Source: Eonycteris spelaea
Taxonomy: Eukaryota; Chordata; Mammalia; Chiroptera; Pteropodidae
Assembly: GCA_003508835.1 (NCBI GenBank)
Contig: PUFA01000003.1
Coordinates: 23,875,001-23,939,000, forward strand
Length of the DNA stretch: 64,000 nucleotides
Direction of reading: 5' to 3'
Shown: positions 39,240 through 50,059 of the stretch, one piece after another
Position numbering within the stretch: the stretch's first letter is position 1
Layout of the letters: the number at the start of each line of letters is the position of its first letter
The notes under the pieces: generated by a model
Told to the model about the DNA's origin: nothing
Database searches by the model: none
What the model saw: the letters and a program-made list of their open reading frames with translations, nothing else
Translations under genes and position numbers: made by a program

Positions 39240-39985
39240 ACAGTGACAGATGAGGAGAAACTTTATGATGGAGAAGCCGACTGGCAGCAAATGAATTCAC
39301 TAATTAATCTAAGCATCATGAAAAAAGAATGACCAGATATATCTATGTCTTAATGTAAAGCAAAAGGATGTAAACAAGATGCTCCACGAAAAAATGGAAC
39401 CTATATCTTATGAAAACTTTAGCTCCAACTATCAGTTTACAGGAAATACAGAGAACACCATGTCGAATTATACCACAAGGAAGCAATCAGCCAAATGTAG
39501 ATTTGGGACATTATACAGAAACAGTGATCCAGTTATAGTATTAAAAGGGGGTAGGATGGGGAAAGTTATAGATTTTTAAAAGACTTAAAAGCCATGATAG
39601 TCAAATGCAATGTGTGGACATTGTTTGGATTCTGATTAAACATGCCAACTGTAAAAAGACATTTGCAAGACAACTGGGGAACATCTCAGTATGCTGTTAA
39701 AATATTATTGATAGTTTTGCTAGCTGTGATACTGATATTGTGGCTATGAAAACCAAAGAAGGAGGCTCATTAGAGATGCTCCTGAAATATTTATATAGGT
39801 GAAATAATATGCTGTCTAGGATTTGCTTTAAACATAAAGTGGAGAAAGGATGATTTATTAAAAAGATTGGGAAAATGATGACAGCTATTGAAACTAGATG
39901 ATGGATACATGGTAGAACATTTTGCAACTGTCTGTTTGTTTTTTTTTTTTTCAAATTTGAAAATTCCCATAATAAAAATGTTCCA
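39240..39985 (+). mobile_element. Old LINE-1-type 3' UTR, sense
   Basis: Contains 'ggacattgtttggattctgattaaac', 'acatttgcaagacaactggggaac', 'gctagctgtgatactgatattgtggctatg', 'ctcctgaaatatttatataggtgaaataatatgctgtctaggatttgcttt' and ends 'aaattcccataataaaaatgttcc'. This is a common mammalian repeat terminus that I believe to be an L1ME-class 3' UTR; the subfamily is from memory. The 66- and 85-codon frames inside are relic noise. Confidence 0.6.
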
Positions 39986-40491
39986 AAAGTTCAATATGTC
40001 AATAAAACAAATTCTACATATTTTCAAACTTAAGGAAGGTGAATGAGACTCAAATTATATTCTGAACACCAGCAGTAGGGTTAAAAGCTGCATGTTTGTC
40101 TAAGATTTATACTCTGTCTTTTTCTTAGAGTCAGAATTTTTAAAACTGGCAATAGAGACAAAGTCCTTGGAGAAACAAGACTAAAGGTCAAGCAGATGGT
40201 CAGAGAAAGTACCAGAAGTCCCACCTGATCTAAGGACCAGTTCATAAGTTTGTCCCTTTGCCCCTGTGCCAGGATGCTCTGTTCCTGGGCAACTCAGAGA
40301 GAAGTGACTGAGGTTCATGAACTATCAGGCAGAACACTGCGGCCCTCATGAGGAAGTACACGTTCCCAACAAGCACGTAAGGCAACCTACCTCATCTACT
40401 CCCCCTGTGAATCCATACTGCCCTCACACCTGCACAGGTGCTCACCGTGAAATTTTAAAATATCTAAATACTCTAATTTTAGCATTAAAGC

Positions 40492-40507
40492 AAAAAAAAA
40501 AAAAAAA
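40492..40507. repeat. Poly(A) run (A)16
   Basis: Homopolymer without a recognised SINE body upstream. Confidence 0.95.
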
Positions 40508-40793
40508 GATATAGGTGGGGGGCAAATACCAGCAGCTGGAGTTTTTTGAAGCTGGCATAAATAAAAATGTATTCGTTAAATGTTTATAGAAGTCAAAATT
40601 GAGTAGTTCACTAAACTAGGTGATTTGGCTATTGCTCAAACATCAAACTGTCAATCTGCAGGAGAAAAGAGCTGTGCATTTTTAGCTTTCAGAACATCAA
40701 GTTTTTTCATGCATCCTGCGACGGATCAAGCGGAAGCTGCTGCTTCCCACACTGGGCTCAGGTCACATCCTGGTCACCCCGCGTCCTGTAAGA

Positions 40794-41015
40794 CAGTGGT
40801 CCCCAACCTTTTGGCACTGCGGACCGGTGCTCCTATGAGACTCTAATGTCTGATGATCTGACGTGGGGCTGAGGCGGTGATGCCAGTGCTGTGGAGCGCT
40901 GCAGACACAGGTGAAGCTTCATTCTCTATTTCACCGCTAACCTCCTGCTGTGTGGCCTGGTTCCTAAAAGCCACTGACCAGCACCAGATTGGAGCCTGGG
41001 GGTTGTAGACCCCAG
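40794..41015 (+). mobile_element. Non-autonomous hAT DNA transposon with 8-bp target site duplication
   Basis: A 222-bp element bounded by terminal inverted repeats: the left end 'cagtggtccccaacctttt', and the right end, whose reverse complement reads 'ctggggtctacaaccccca'. The flanks are CTGTAAGA (40786-40793) and CTGTAGGA (41016-41023), an 8-bp target duplication with one mismatch, diagnostic of hAT transposition. The interior ('ctcctatgagactctaatg...tgatctgacgtggggctgaggcggtgatgcc') matches a known eutherian hAT family whose name I cannot fix. It is too short for a transposase, so it was mobilised in trans. Confidence 0.88.
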
Positions 41016-41058
41016 CTGTAGGAGAATGGGCTTTGGGGAGTGGGGTGCTCCATTACTC

Positions 41059-41073
41059 AAAAAAAAAAAAAAA
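41059..41073. repeat. Poly(A) run (A)15
   Basis: Homopolymer 44 bp after the hAT element; no SINE body recognised. Confidence 0.95.
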
Positions 41074-41984
41074 CCAGTTCTTTTCACAACAAGCACATTC
41101 TAACTGCCAACCCCAACTTCAGGTTAAAAAAGAGGCACATTCAATTAACTGAACAAAACCGAAAAGAGCGTCAGTCGGCACCTTGGAAGCCCTCCTAATT
41201 CAGAACGGGACACTTACTATACAGATCATTTTAGGTTACTGTGAATGTGCACATTAGTGCAAATGACAACTGTCCAGCAAACTTCAGAGATCAGAAATTT
41301 AATTAGGCCTCAGAGGGTGAAGAAAGAGATGAGACAGTCTTGATAGACAGGAATAAAATATATCAATTTGCAGAAAAAGAAGATCGACTAAAAAGGTGTG
41401 GATCGAGTAAAGAGAATACTAATAAGTGGCCAGTAACTAGATAGAAAATTAATGAATATAAACAGAAGACGGAAAAGAAGGAATGTGTATGTAAAGGTTA
41501 AATTGCAAAATGTGTTTTCTTTTACAAATAATTTATAAATATGTTCTGTACTATCTATATACTTGTTTTGGGTGAAAATGTTTTCTTTCTTCTTAAAATC
41601 TTTGCATAGAATGAAACATTTTAAGTGACATTACCTGTCCAGATTCAAACCAAAATGACTAAGGTAATTCTAATTAAATAAACTATACAGGAAGGCAGTG
41701 TCGAGTCTTATTCATACAGCATGTGACCAGCGATTTTGGTATTGAGGTGTTCTGAGGTTTGTTTTTACCTTCCACTTTGGCCACCTCATGCTTCATAATA
41801 CCTCTGCCAGGAGCAGAAAGCTATACTTCCTTCATGACTTTTGGATACCTGGTCCGGGTAGAAATAGAATGTTCAGAGGGCAGGAAATCATTTTAAAACA
41901 GAAGCCAAAATAACCTGGGAGAGTCGCTGAAGAGTTGTGAAAGGTCTTGGATGAAGGGTAGGATGAAGGGTCCGAATCTTCTCG

Positions 41985-42125
41985 GAGAAGGTATTTAACT
42001 TCCCCTAGGCCTCGCCCCTTCGTCTGTGTAATGGGGGCGATAACCATACCTGTTCAGGGAGCTGCTTGGAGAAGAAATTATACCCATGGACAGCCTGTCA
42101 CATGCAGCCCCTCAGAAAGTGTATT
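41985..42125 (+). repeat. MIR SINE, sense (fragment)
   Basis: MIR core: 'ttaacttcccctaggcctcgccccttcgtctgtgtaatgggggcgataaccatacctgttcaggg'. Confidence 0.6.
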
Positions 42126-42384
42126 AGAGTAAAAGGAGTGCCACAGTGAGAGTCAGAATACTGTCCTTGTTTGTTTGTCTGGTTTTTAAAAAATTTGTTG
42201 AAGTGCAGACCAGAGGCCAGGCACCATACTACACGAAGAGAGCATCATGAATGTTCACAGCATGAATGCTGATAAACGGCACTTCAGCGGGAAAGTCTCT
42301 CCAGAGTCTGACACAGAGCTGCCTCCCCATGTTCCCCTGCGCCCAGCACATGCCTCAAGCGTGCATGGTGCTGGCAATCATCCT

Positions 42385-42550
42385 GGGCTGAAATTACAAT
42401 TTCAAGTCTATGTTGTTACCCACCTGCCTCTATGTTCAACTGTAAGGCCCTAGAAGTTGGGGTCTTTGTGCCTTTGGCACCTTATGTACAGCAGAGAGTC
42501 AATGCAAATTTAACAGCTAGATCAATGGATAAATACATGAAAGATTAAAA
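42385..42550 (+). repeat. L2 LINE 3' end, sense
   Basis: Matches the L2 tail order: 'caactgtaaggccctagaagttggggtctttgtgcctttggcaccttatgtacagcagagagtcaatgcaaattt'. Confidence 0.55.
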
Positions 42551-42659
42551 GAATAAAATGACTCTTAAGTTCTAGTTTTCTAATTTATAAAATGAAGGTA
42601 ATATTAGTGTCCCCTTCTTCACAATATATTTAATAGCACTTAGAATGCGTACAATTCTA

Positions 42660-43125
42660 TGCAGGCATGTCTTTGTTCATAGTAGCACAATAGCCAAGAG
42701 GTGCAAGCGACATCCAAGTGTTCATCGATGGATGAACAGATAAACAAAATGTGGTATATACATACAATGGAATACTATTCAGCCTTCAAAAGGAAATTCT
42801 GATACATGCTACAACATGGATGAACCTGAGGACATTACACTAAGTGAAATAAGACAAATGTGGTATGATTCCACTCATATGAGGTACATACAGTGATCAA
42901 AATCAGAGAGACAGAAAGTAGGACAGTGGTTGCCAGGGGCTGGGAGGAGAGGAGAATGGGGAGCTGTTGTTTCACGGGTGCAGGAGCTCAATTTTGCAAG
43001 GAGACAAAGTTCTAGTTGCCCAACAAAGTGAATACACTTAACGCTACTAAACTGTACAAACAGAAATGGTTAAGATGATAAACTTTATGTTATGTGCTTT
43101 TTATCACAATAAAAAACATTTTTAA
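42660..43125 (+). mobile_element. LINE-1 3' end (end of ORF2 and 3' UTR), sense, L1MB/MC-like
   Basis: Clear L1 ORF2 tail: 'tgttcatagtagcacaatagcc', 'catccaagtgttcatcgatggatgaac', 'aaaatgtggtatatacatacaatggaatactattcagcc', '...acatggatgaacctgaggacattacactaagtgaaataag'. The 3' UTR follows ('ggacagtggttgccaggggctggga', 'taaactttatgttatgtgctttttatcacaataaaaaac'). The copy is 5' truncated. Confidence 0.9.
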
Positions 43126-43559
43126 GTTCTGTGTACGGAGGGTGACCTAGGATGACAGATTGAACATATGCATCCCCTCCCCCCTCCAACCTCGCACCTC
43201 ATAAAGGATCACGTGCACACATTTACATGTGTGCAGAAGCATGTAAACGTGCATGGATTGGGAAGAGATATACATATCAGTAAGTGCTGAAAAATAAGAA
43301 AGAGTACCTTCAGTGGACTAGAAATTGTGAATTGTTCTTGAAAGCTAAATGCAGATAGAATTGGCTCTACGGTGAGAAAAAAAACATGGATCATAAGCTT
43401 AAGCAGAAGACTACGAGAAAAAAGACCTAAGTGCAAGGTGCGACAATCCCAGGGTCAATACATAAATGGAGCTGGATGGGGTTCTGATGCAGTAATCAGT
43501 GTTTAAGTGAGGCACCGCACTTAGACCCGCTGGACAAGCCAGGGCACAAATGAGATAAA

Positions 43560-46340
43560 AGGCTGTGCGGCAGGGGACATCACTTGAAACTTGAATTCCA
43601 TAGCTAGCCAAATAGCATTCAAAAGTTAATCGAAATAAAGACCATATAGAGAATGCGAAAACTCTAAAAAGGTATACTCCTATACTTTTTTGAAAAAAAT
43701 TACATAAGGATGTATAACCACACAATTACAAAAATATGTGAAAAAGAAATGGTATGGTCCACAAGAAACAAACCCTAATGTTTATGTAATTGTTGATGAA
43801 AAAAAAAATCTAGAAGGGAGTATGTTTATCTCCACATGAAAGGTAAAAGAGGTGAGTAGAAATGGAAACTGGGAATTAAAAATGTGCTGAAGATTTTTAC
43901 CTTGCTCAAGGAATCTAGACACTAACCAGCTCTAAACTTTAATAGAAAGATATAATTCTTAAATATGTAAGTTAAAAATTAAAGCAATTTTTACAAGAAA
44001 AAATATAAGGTGTGTAATTTTCATATCATCATGGGGAAAAAGGCATCAAAGAAATAAAAGCAATGTGATCAAACCCAGAAAAGGAAGAAATTCAAGAAGA
44101 AAACTGGGGAGATGTAAAAATTAACGTGAAAGAATTTTAATAATACAAATGTCAACTTTTTTGTTATGTTTATTTCAGATTATATTCCTCAATTAAGTTA
44201 CAGTGGCTGTCACATTAGTCTAAAATAACATAAAGCTAAACGTTGTGTATCACAGACCACTAACAATAAAACAAAGAATATGGAAAATAAAAAGATATAA
44301 AATAATGTAAGATATATTAAAGAAAAAGAAAAGTGTGTATAGCAACATTATCATCAATTAAAAGCCAATCAAAACAAAAAAAAAAAAGAGAACATTTTAT
44401 ATTGATGAAATTTCTAGCCCACCAAAAATATAAAATATTAATGAGCCTCTAATATTTATTTACACCATAGCTTGAGGTATATTTTAAAAATATGAATACC
44501 TAAGAAATGATAAATCCATAATTAAAGTGGAAGACTAGAACAAATCTCAGAAATTTAAAGCAAGTAGACTGAAAATAATGAGACGTTGTTTAATACATTA
44601 AAATAGAAAAAACTGAGAGTATCCATTTTTTTCAAATGCAAATGAATGTGAAAAAACTTATAGTGAACGAAACCACAAAGAAAATTTCACTAGTTCACCC
44701 CAAAGTAGGAAACAGCCAAGACATTCCCGCACTGCAAATGCAATAAAATAAAAAATTAAAAACAAAAATGTAGTCACACTACCATCATGAAAACATTTCA
44801 TTAAAGTGGAAATTTTAAAACAGTGTTTTAAATTACACTTGGGCTAAACAGGAATTTTAAAATGACGTTTAAAAAAATATAGAAATCGACAGCAATGGAG
44901 TGCTATATAAAAAATCTATGAGATACAGCCAAAGCAGTAATCAAATGAAAAATTATGGCCTAAAATTGCATAGAAAAATATGTGAAAATAAAAAATTTTA
45001 TTATGTGTAATATAAAAACCTAGAGAAATTAATACTAAAGAAATGAATAATTATTATAATTTTTAAAATTATGAAGTAAAAATAAAACAAATAGTAGATT
45101 GTCAATAAAACCAAGAGAAGGTTCTCTTAAAGACCGAAGGAAAAAAAATCTCTGGCAAATCTGAAAGGAGTGACAAAGAGATAGAAAAATAAAAAAACAC
45201 AAATCAAAGAGATTACAAATTATATCAGGATAAAAATCTTAGGATAAACATTTTCTAATGTAAGAAAGTCATGAAAAATTTATGTAATAAATTATAAAGT
45301 CTAAAAATGGGTATTTCCTAGGACAATATAAACTATTAAATGACACACGGAGAGTTAGAAATTAAAAATTAGTCAAAATCCAATTCTAAAGAACCAGCTA
45401 CAATAATTTCTCCCAAATGTCAAAAATTTCTATCTTATCTTACATAACCTATTTTAAGGTACAAAAAGATGTAGGAAAATTTCCTGATGCGCAAGATATG
45501 AGTATCATTAAGGAGAGATGTCAAGTAGGCAAAGTAACCAGAAAGGAAAATGACAGGCTGTTCTCCAGGTCGAACCCTGAAACAAACAGAACCCCTGGGC
45601 AACATGGGGCATACTGAACTGAGCCAAAGAATTCCTGGGATAAACCCTGTTTTTCATTTTATATTAAACCCTGGTTGCCAGTTTATGTAAAATTTTAAAT
45701 GAAATATGTAAGTAAAATATACATAAAAAGTAAATTTTCACATAAAATGGCAAAGCAGGATTTATCTCAAGAGTTTTGTAGTAGGGCTTAAAAGTTTGAA
45801 ATTCTTATAAATACACACACACACACACACACACACATAGCTTTAGTTTAAAACCTTACACACATATGCATACATAATTAGATTAGGAAGTTATGGATCA
45901 TAGAAAATTTTCTTAATCTACTAGAAGCCTATTTATTTCATGATGAAGCACCAGAAGTTTCTCTGCTCAAGTCAGAAAAGGCAAAGCTGACTTGTATGTC
46001 CATTATTCTTTCAACAATTTAGTGGAGGTCCTTGCCAGTGCATTAGCACAGAAAAGTCAACCGGAAAGATACTCTAAGCGACAACTCTGTTAACATTTGC
46101 CAATTATTATTTTTTTTAGAAAACTGAAATCAACTAAAAAACAAAACTCTACCAGAGGCTAGTTAAGACAATTCTATAATATTATGGGTTACAGATCAAC
46201 ATACAACCCCTTCCCCAACTTTCTTATATATCAGCTAACTAAAAATATAATTAAAAACCTTATTTTTATTTAAAAAAAAAACAAACAAACCTAAGAATAA
46301 AACTAACAACATTTTTTAAAAAGTTTTATACTTTACAGAA
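43560..46340 (+). mobile_element. Ancient LINE-1/HAL1-like element: ORF1-ORF2 junction, endonuclease and reverse-transcriptase relics
   Basis: A long decayed sense L1. Near 43590 'gaattccatagctagccaaatagcattcaaaagttaatcg' follows the HAL1/L1 ORF1-end pattern. Near 44400-44900 'ttgatgaaatttctagcccacc...tatttatttacaccatagc' and 'atagaaatcgacagcaatgg...ctatgagatacagccaaagcagta' follow the ORF2 endonuclease-to-RT order. Near 45100 'tcaataaaaccaagagaaggttctctta' follows. From 45890 'ttcttaatctactagaagcctatttatttcatgatg...gtggaggtccttgccagtgcattagc' follows the RT region. No frame is intact. 45540-45880, holding a (CA)n array, is unalignable and may be an insertion. Confidence 0.75.
45813..45837. 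repeat. (AC)n microsatellite nested in the ancient L1
   Basis: About twelve uninterrupted AC units. Confidence 0.95.
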
Positions 46341-46579
46341 GCCACACAAGTAAATCTTTATAATAGGGGATGGGAGGAAGAAAAATTTCCCCTATAACAA
46401 GTCTCTATGTTATAACTAAGGCAATTCCCTCCAAATTATCTATAAATGCAGTACAGTTCTCCCTTTCATATTTTACTCAATATACTTAAGAGTATGAATT
46501 TTTAAGAATGTATCCATGTGTCATTTTGATATTTTTTAAAGACATGAAAATAAGGGAAAGAAAATGCCATGCAGTTTTA

Positions 46580-46710
46580 TGACAGGGCACTCTGAGGCTT
46601 GCAGGAAGGTGGGGCTCTGGGGATGTCGCAACTACTAAAATGCCAGTTCAGTCAGAAGCAGGTCTAGAATCCAGAGTCTGACTTCTTTTCACAAAATTCT
46701 TTGTTTCATA
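46580..46710 (-). repeat. Possible MIR SINE fragment, antisense
   Basis: 'gaagcaggtctagaatccagagtctgacttctt' resembles the reverse-complement MIR tail ('gaacccaggtctgtctgactcc'). Weak. Confidence 0.35.
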
Positions 46711-46799
46711 GCACGAAGCTGGCCACTTTTCTTTGTTTTCTGCTTAAACCTAAGTATCCAAAGAAGAGGTAACTTTTCTCAATCAACATCCACTCAAAA

Positions 46800-47160
46800 C
46801 TGCCGCTTTCCAAACAGCTCTTCAGAGTTGAAGGGCCTTTTCCACCTGCACGCATTAACCCCATCCCACTTTCCCAGACTTGACTTTGGCATGCCAGTGC
46901 CGCCCATTAGCATCACACAGCCAGTCCAGTTAACCAGTGTGGACGCATCTTTGATGCATGTGGGTAAACTACTCTGGGGACCATCGATATGCCTCTGACT
47001 TTAACCTGAAACACGGCATGGAAATTTCACCATGGAAAGAGTTAATCAAGTTGGGTTTAGAAAAAAATGCTAGGGAAACCCTTGTTTCAAGAGCTTGGCT
47101 TTCCTGTGAGAATTTTAGCAAGGACTTGCTACCTGCACCCTTTCATTAATGTGGCTCAGT
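46800..47160. promoter_or_regulatory. Candidate conserved non-coding element
   Basis: Repeat-free and less AT-rich than its surroundings, with CpGs and varied motifs. A 63-codon plus-strand frame here has no homology. Assigned by appearance only. Confidence 0.2.
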
Positions 47161-48000
47161 AAGAAAGGTACAGCAAACTTGAGTAATAGCTGGGACACTA
47201 AACTCTGGGTGTCAGTAAACTATAAAACTTGAGAGTGTCACACTTTCAGAGTAATTGCCTACCCACCCATCCTCAGATCTCATCTTAGCCTATTTTTCAA
47301 TTAAGTGATTCTCCATCAACATGTTATGACTGATCCACAGCTTCTGATCCCTTTGGTGAGCTCAATAATAGAAAAATGTAGAGAGAGGTACCCAATGAGA
47401 GGCAAAAGGATTAAGCACCTTCTCCGAGGATAGATAGGAAAAAACTGATAACATAAAATTAGTGTTTCAATTTAAGAGCACATTACTATCACGCACACAA
47501 ACACTCATTACCCTTTACCTTACAATAAAATTGTAAAATAAGCCATTTGGGAGTAATCCCTAAACCTTCCTTCTACCTCATGGGCATATTTTTTCTTAGA
47601 ATACTGAATAAAATAATTCAACTTATCCTATTATCATCAGGAAAATATGAATCTGAGTTAAGCACAAGTGGAAACAAATGATATCTTAAATAGTTATGCT
47701 TATTACATTTAATTGATACAACTACCTACTGGGGTGTATCCATAAGTTGTCAAAGAGGCTACAAAACCCCCATAGCCTTCGATTATGCCAGCCCAGCTGT
47801 ATCAAGAAGGACTGAAATCCCATCTCGTTATATCACTCACCAATGACCTCCACATCTATCATCCTTTTAAGAGAAAAGCTGAATTTTACTAAAGGCACTG
47901 AACCGCTATATAAAAACAATTCAATAAATGCTACTAACATTTAAAATCGAGGGCAATTTCATACTTTACTGAACTTGATATTATTTTGTAGAACAAAACA
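47161..48000. other. Intron sequence with no recognised feature
   Basis: Single-copy, AT-rich. Nothing assignable. Confidence 0.5.
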
Positions 48001-48002
48001 TC

Positions 48003-48110
48003 ATGCCCAGGGGTCAGGGAGCCAAATCCTGGCCCCCATTAGCCATTTTATAGCTTGAGAAAGATGACTTTTCTTTTACTCTATAGACTAGAAAGCTAAT
48101 TTTTTATTAA
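48003..48110 (+). mobile_element. hAT-type DNA transposon fragment (left end)
   Basis: 'ccaggggtcagggagccaaatcctggcccccattagccattttatagcttgagaaagatgact' resembles the 'caggggtcagcaaac...gggccaaatc' end of eutherian hAT elements. The right end is not visible. Confidence 0.4.
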
Positions 48111-48399
48111 TGTTAGTATATTATATTCTTCGATATGAAATTAGGCTTTGCGATTAAAAAAAAACAGAGAGAAATAAAGAGAAAGAGAAGGAGGTGGAGA
48201 ATATGAATGCCTACATTCTCAAAAGGAAATTGCAAAGACTAATGTTTCCAAAGTTGTAAGTTAGACCAAAATGAAAGGTTTCACTAAGAATATCTGCCCT
48301 ACAGATTTTAGAAACAACGACCTATTCAAAGATACGGCTCACTCTTATCTACCAAAAGTCAAAGATAAGTTACAGCTGACTAATAAGTTTCGGTTTTAT

Positions 48400-48640
48400 A
48401 ATAATAGCCAACATTTATTGAGCACATTCCGTGTGTCAGACTCTTCTAAGTCTCTTACATACAATAAATTATTCAATCCTCATAAAAGCCTATGAAGTAG
48501 GTGCTAATATTAATGCTATTTCACAGACAGGGAGGAGACTGAAATATAGCAAGTGTAAAGAACTAGCCCCAGAGGAGACATTGGGCGAATGGAGCTAAGA
48601 AGACTGGCTTAAGGGCTGCAGCCTTATCCCCTACCCAGTA
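48400..48640 (-). repeat. MIR SINE, antisense
   Basis: Reverse-complement MIR from end to end: 'aatagccaacatttattgagcacattccgtgtgtcagactcttctaagtctcttacatacaataa', '...tcctcataaaagcctatgaagtaggtgctaat', '...tttcacagacagggaggagactga'. Confidence 0.85.
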
Positions 48641-50055
48641 CTTCCCTTGAGCATGACTTTGATCTCCATATAGTGGGGTAGAGTTAATCAAACTGTGGAA
48701 TGTCTAATATACATAAACTCCTCCTCTACCCTTTTACATTACACCCCAAAACTATAATATTTATTAACTGTTGTAGAAAACTCTTTCAGCTGGAAAGAAG
48801 GTTGAAAATAAGTCTTAAGTTATCCACGCTAGTGTGATTAAGCAAGAACAGGTTAACACAAAGCAAGACTATTTCAGAGAGATAACACAATGAAATTTGT
48901 CTTTTGAATAGAGGCTAGTTTCGAGCCACAAAAATGTTTTGAACAAAGGCTCAAAATAAGATGTCCCTTACAAAACTAGCCTGGCACCAAAATTATCTCA
49001 ACATTCTATTCACGAAAGTATCAAGTTCTCAGTTTTATAATCCTTTCTGATCTTCATTTCTAGTCATTAGATGAGCCTCTCTCTTTCAAATAACATATTT
49101 AGTCTAAATGTGACTAAATTACCAGTAATCGTTATTTATATCAAAATATAAATGTAGAAAAGCACAAGGCCTTTTTTTTCCTCCTTACTTTTAAGAAGTA
49201 GCATCTTGGGGTGGGGGAAGGGGAACAAAGTGGGAAAAGGAAGGCTGAAGAGGAGGCAAATCATCCAAATTTAGTTGATACAGAACACAGAATAATTTAT
49301 GAATACAAGTTTGTTGACCAGGTGGTACATTGTGTGTCTGTAAAGATGAATAAGAAATGGTCCACTGGGGACTCTGCGGTGCAAATGAGGACCCAACTCA
49401 TGGCGATCATGACACCTCAGTGGGAAGCTGAGATGGAGGTGGCAGCTGGAGCCCCAGAAGGAGGGAGTCGTCCTTAGACGGCATGGCCACCTGCCATGTC
49501 TGAAGGCCTGCTTGACAAAAGACAGGGAATGCATGAGGGCAAGGCAGGGACGGCAAGAAGAGAGCCATCCCAAGAGTATGGAACAATTCAATTTTCTTTG
49601 TGGAACCTTTCATTTACCTGGCTTTATGGTTACTTTCAACGCTCTTACTCTAGAAAGCTAAAACTTAAGTTTAAAAAGTAGAATTAATAACAACAGTAAC
49701 AGAAATCGACCAGTTGCCTAATAGATAGTAGTCCTGTCCTTGTGATGGCGTGTTGATACACCACCTCAGTGGGAGTTGCATTTCCGTGGTGTAAATACTC
49801 CCACTGTGGCTGACTTTAAGTTACCAATGACTTAACAGCCAGCCTTCAAAATTCCTGAATCTTTAACTACTAGCTCTCCCTCTTCACACTTGTAAGCCAG
49901 TTTGAGCTCTTTAAAGACTAAATTACTAAGAAACTATGTAGGAAAATTAAAATTATGAACCTACTTATTTGAGAATTAATCCTGGTTTTCTGCCTGATCC
50001 TAAGGATGATTTTTTAATTATCTTACCCTCATTTATCAATATTAAAATTAACTTA
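48641..50055. other. Intron sequence, no recognised transposon
   Basis: A purine-rich block at 49200-49260 and frames of 68-106 codons around 49210-49690 on both strands, none with homology. A nested pair of inverted repeats lies at 49758-49806. Confidence 0.4.
49758..49806. repeat. Interleaved inverted repeats (pseudoknot-like topology)
   Basis: Two perfect inverted pairs interlock: ACACCAC (49758-49764) with GTGGTGT (49786-49792), and CAGTGGGAGT (49767-49776) with ACTCCCACTG (49797-49806). In RNA the order A-B-A'-B' would be a pseudoknot arrangement. Chance cannot be excluded. Confidence 0.6.
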
Positions 50056-50059
50056 GCTT

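Noticed and set aside
40492..40507. Poly(A) tail of a retrocopy
   Set aside because: Sequence before the A16 run has no recognisable gene or SINE body.
49211..49681. Possible processed pseudogene from clustered 60-106 codon frames on both strands
   Set aside because: No protein family recognised, no A tail, and frames overlap on opposite strands as expected by chance.
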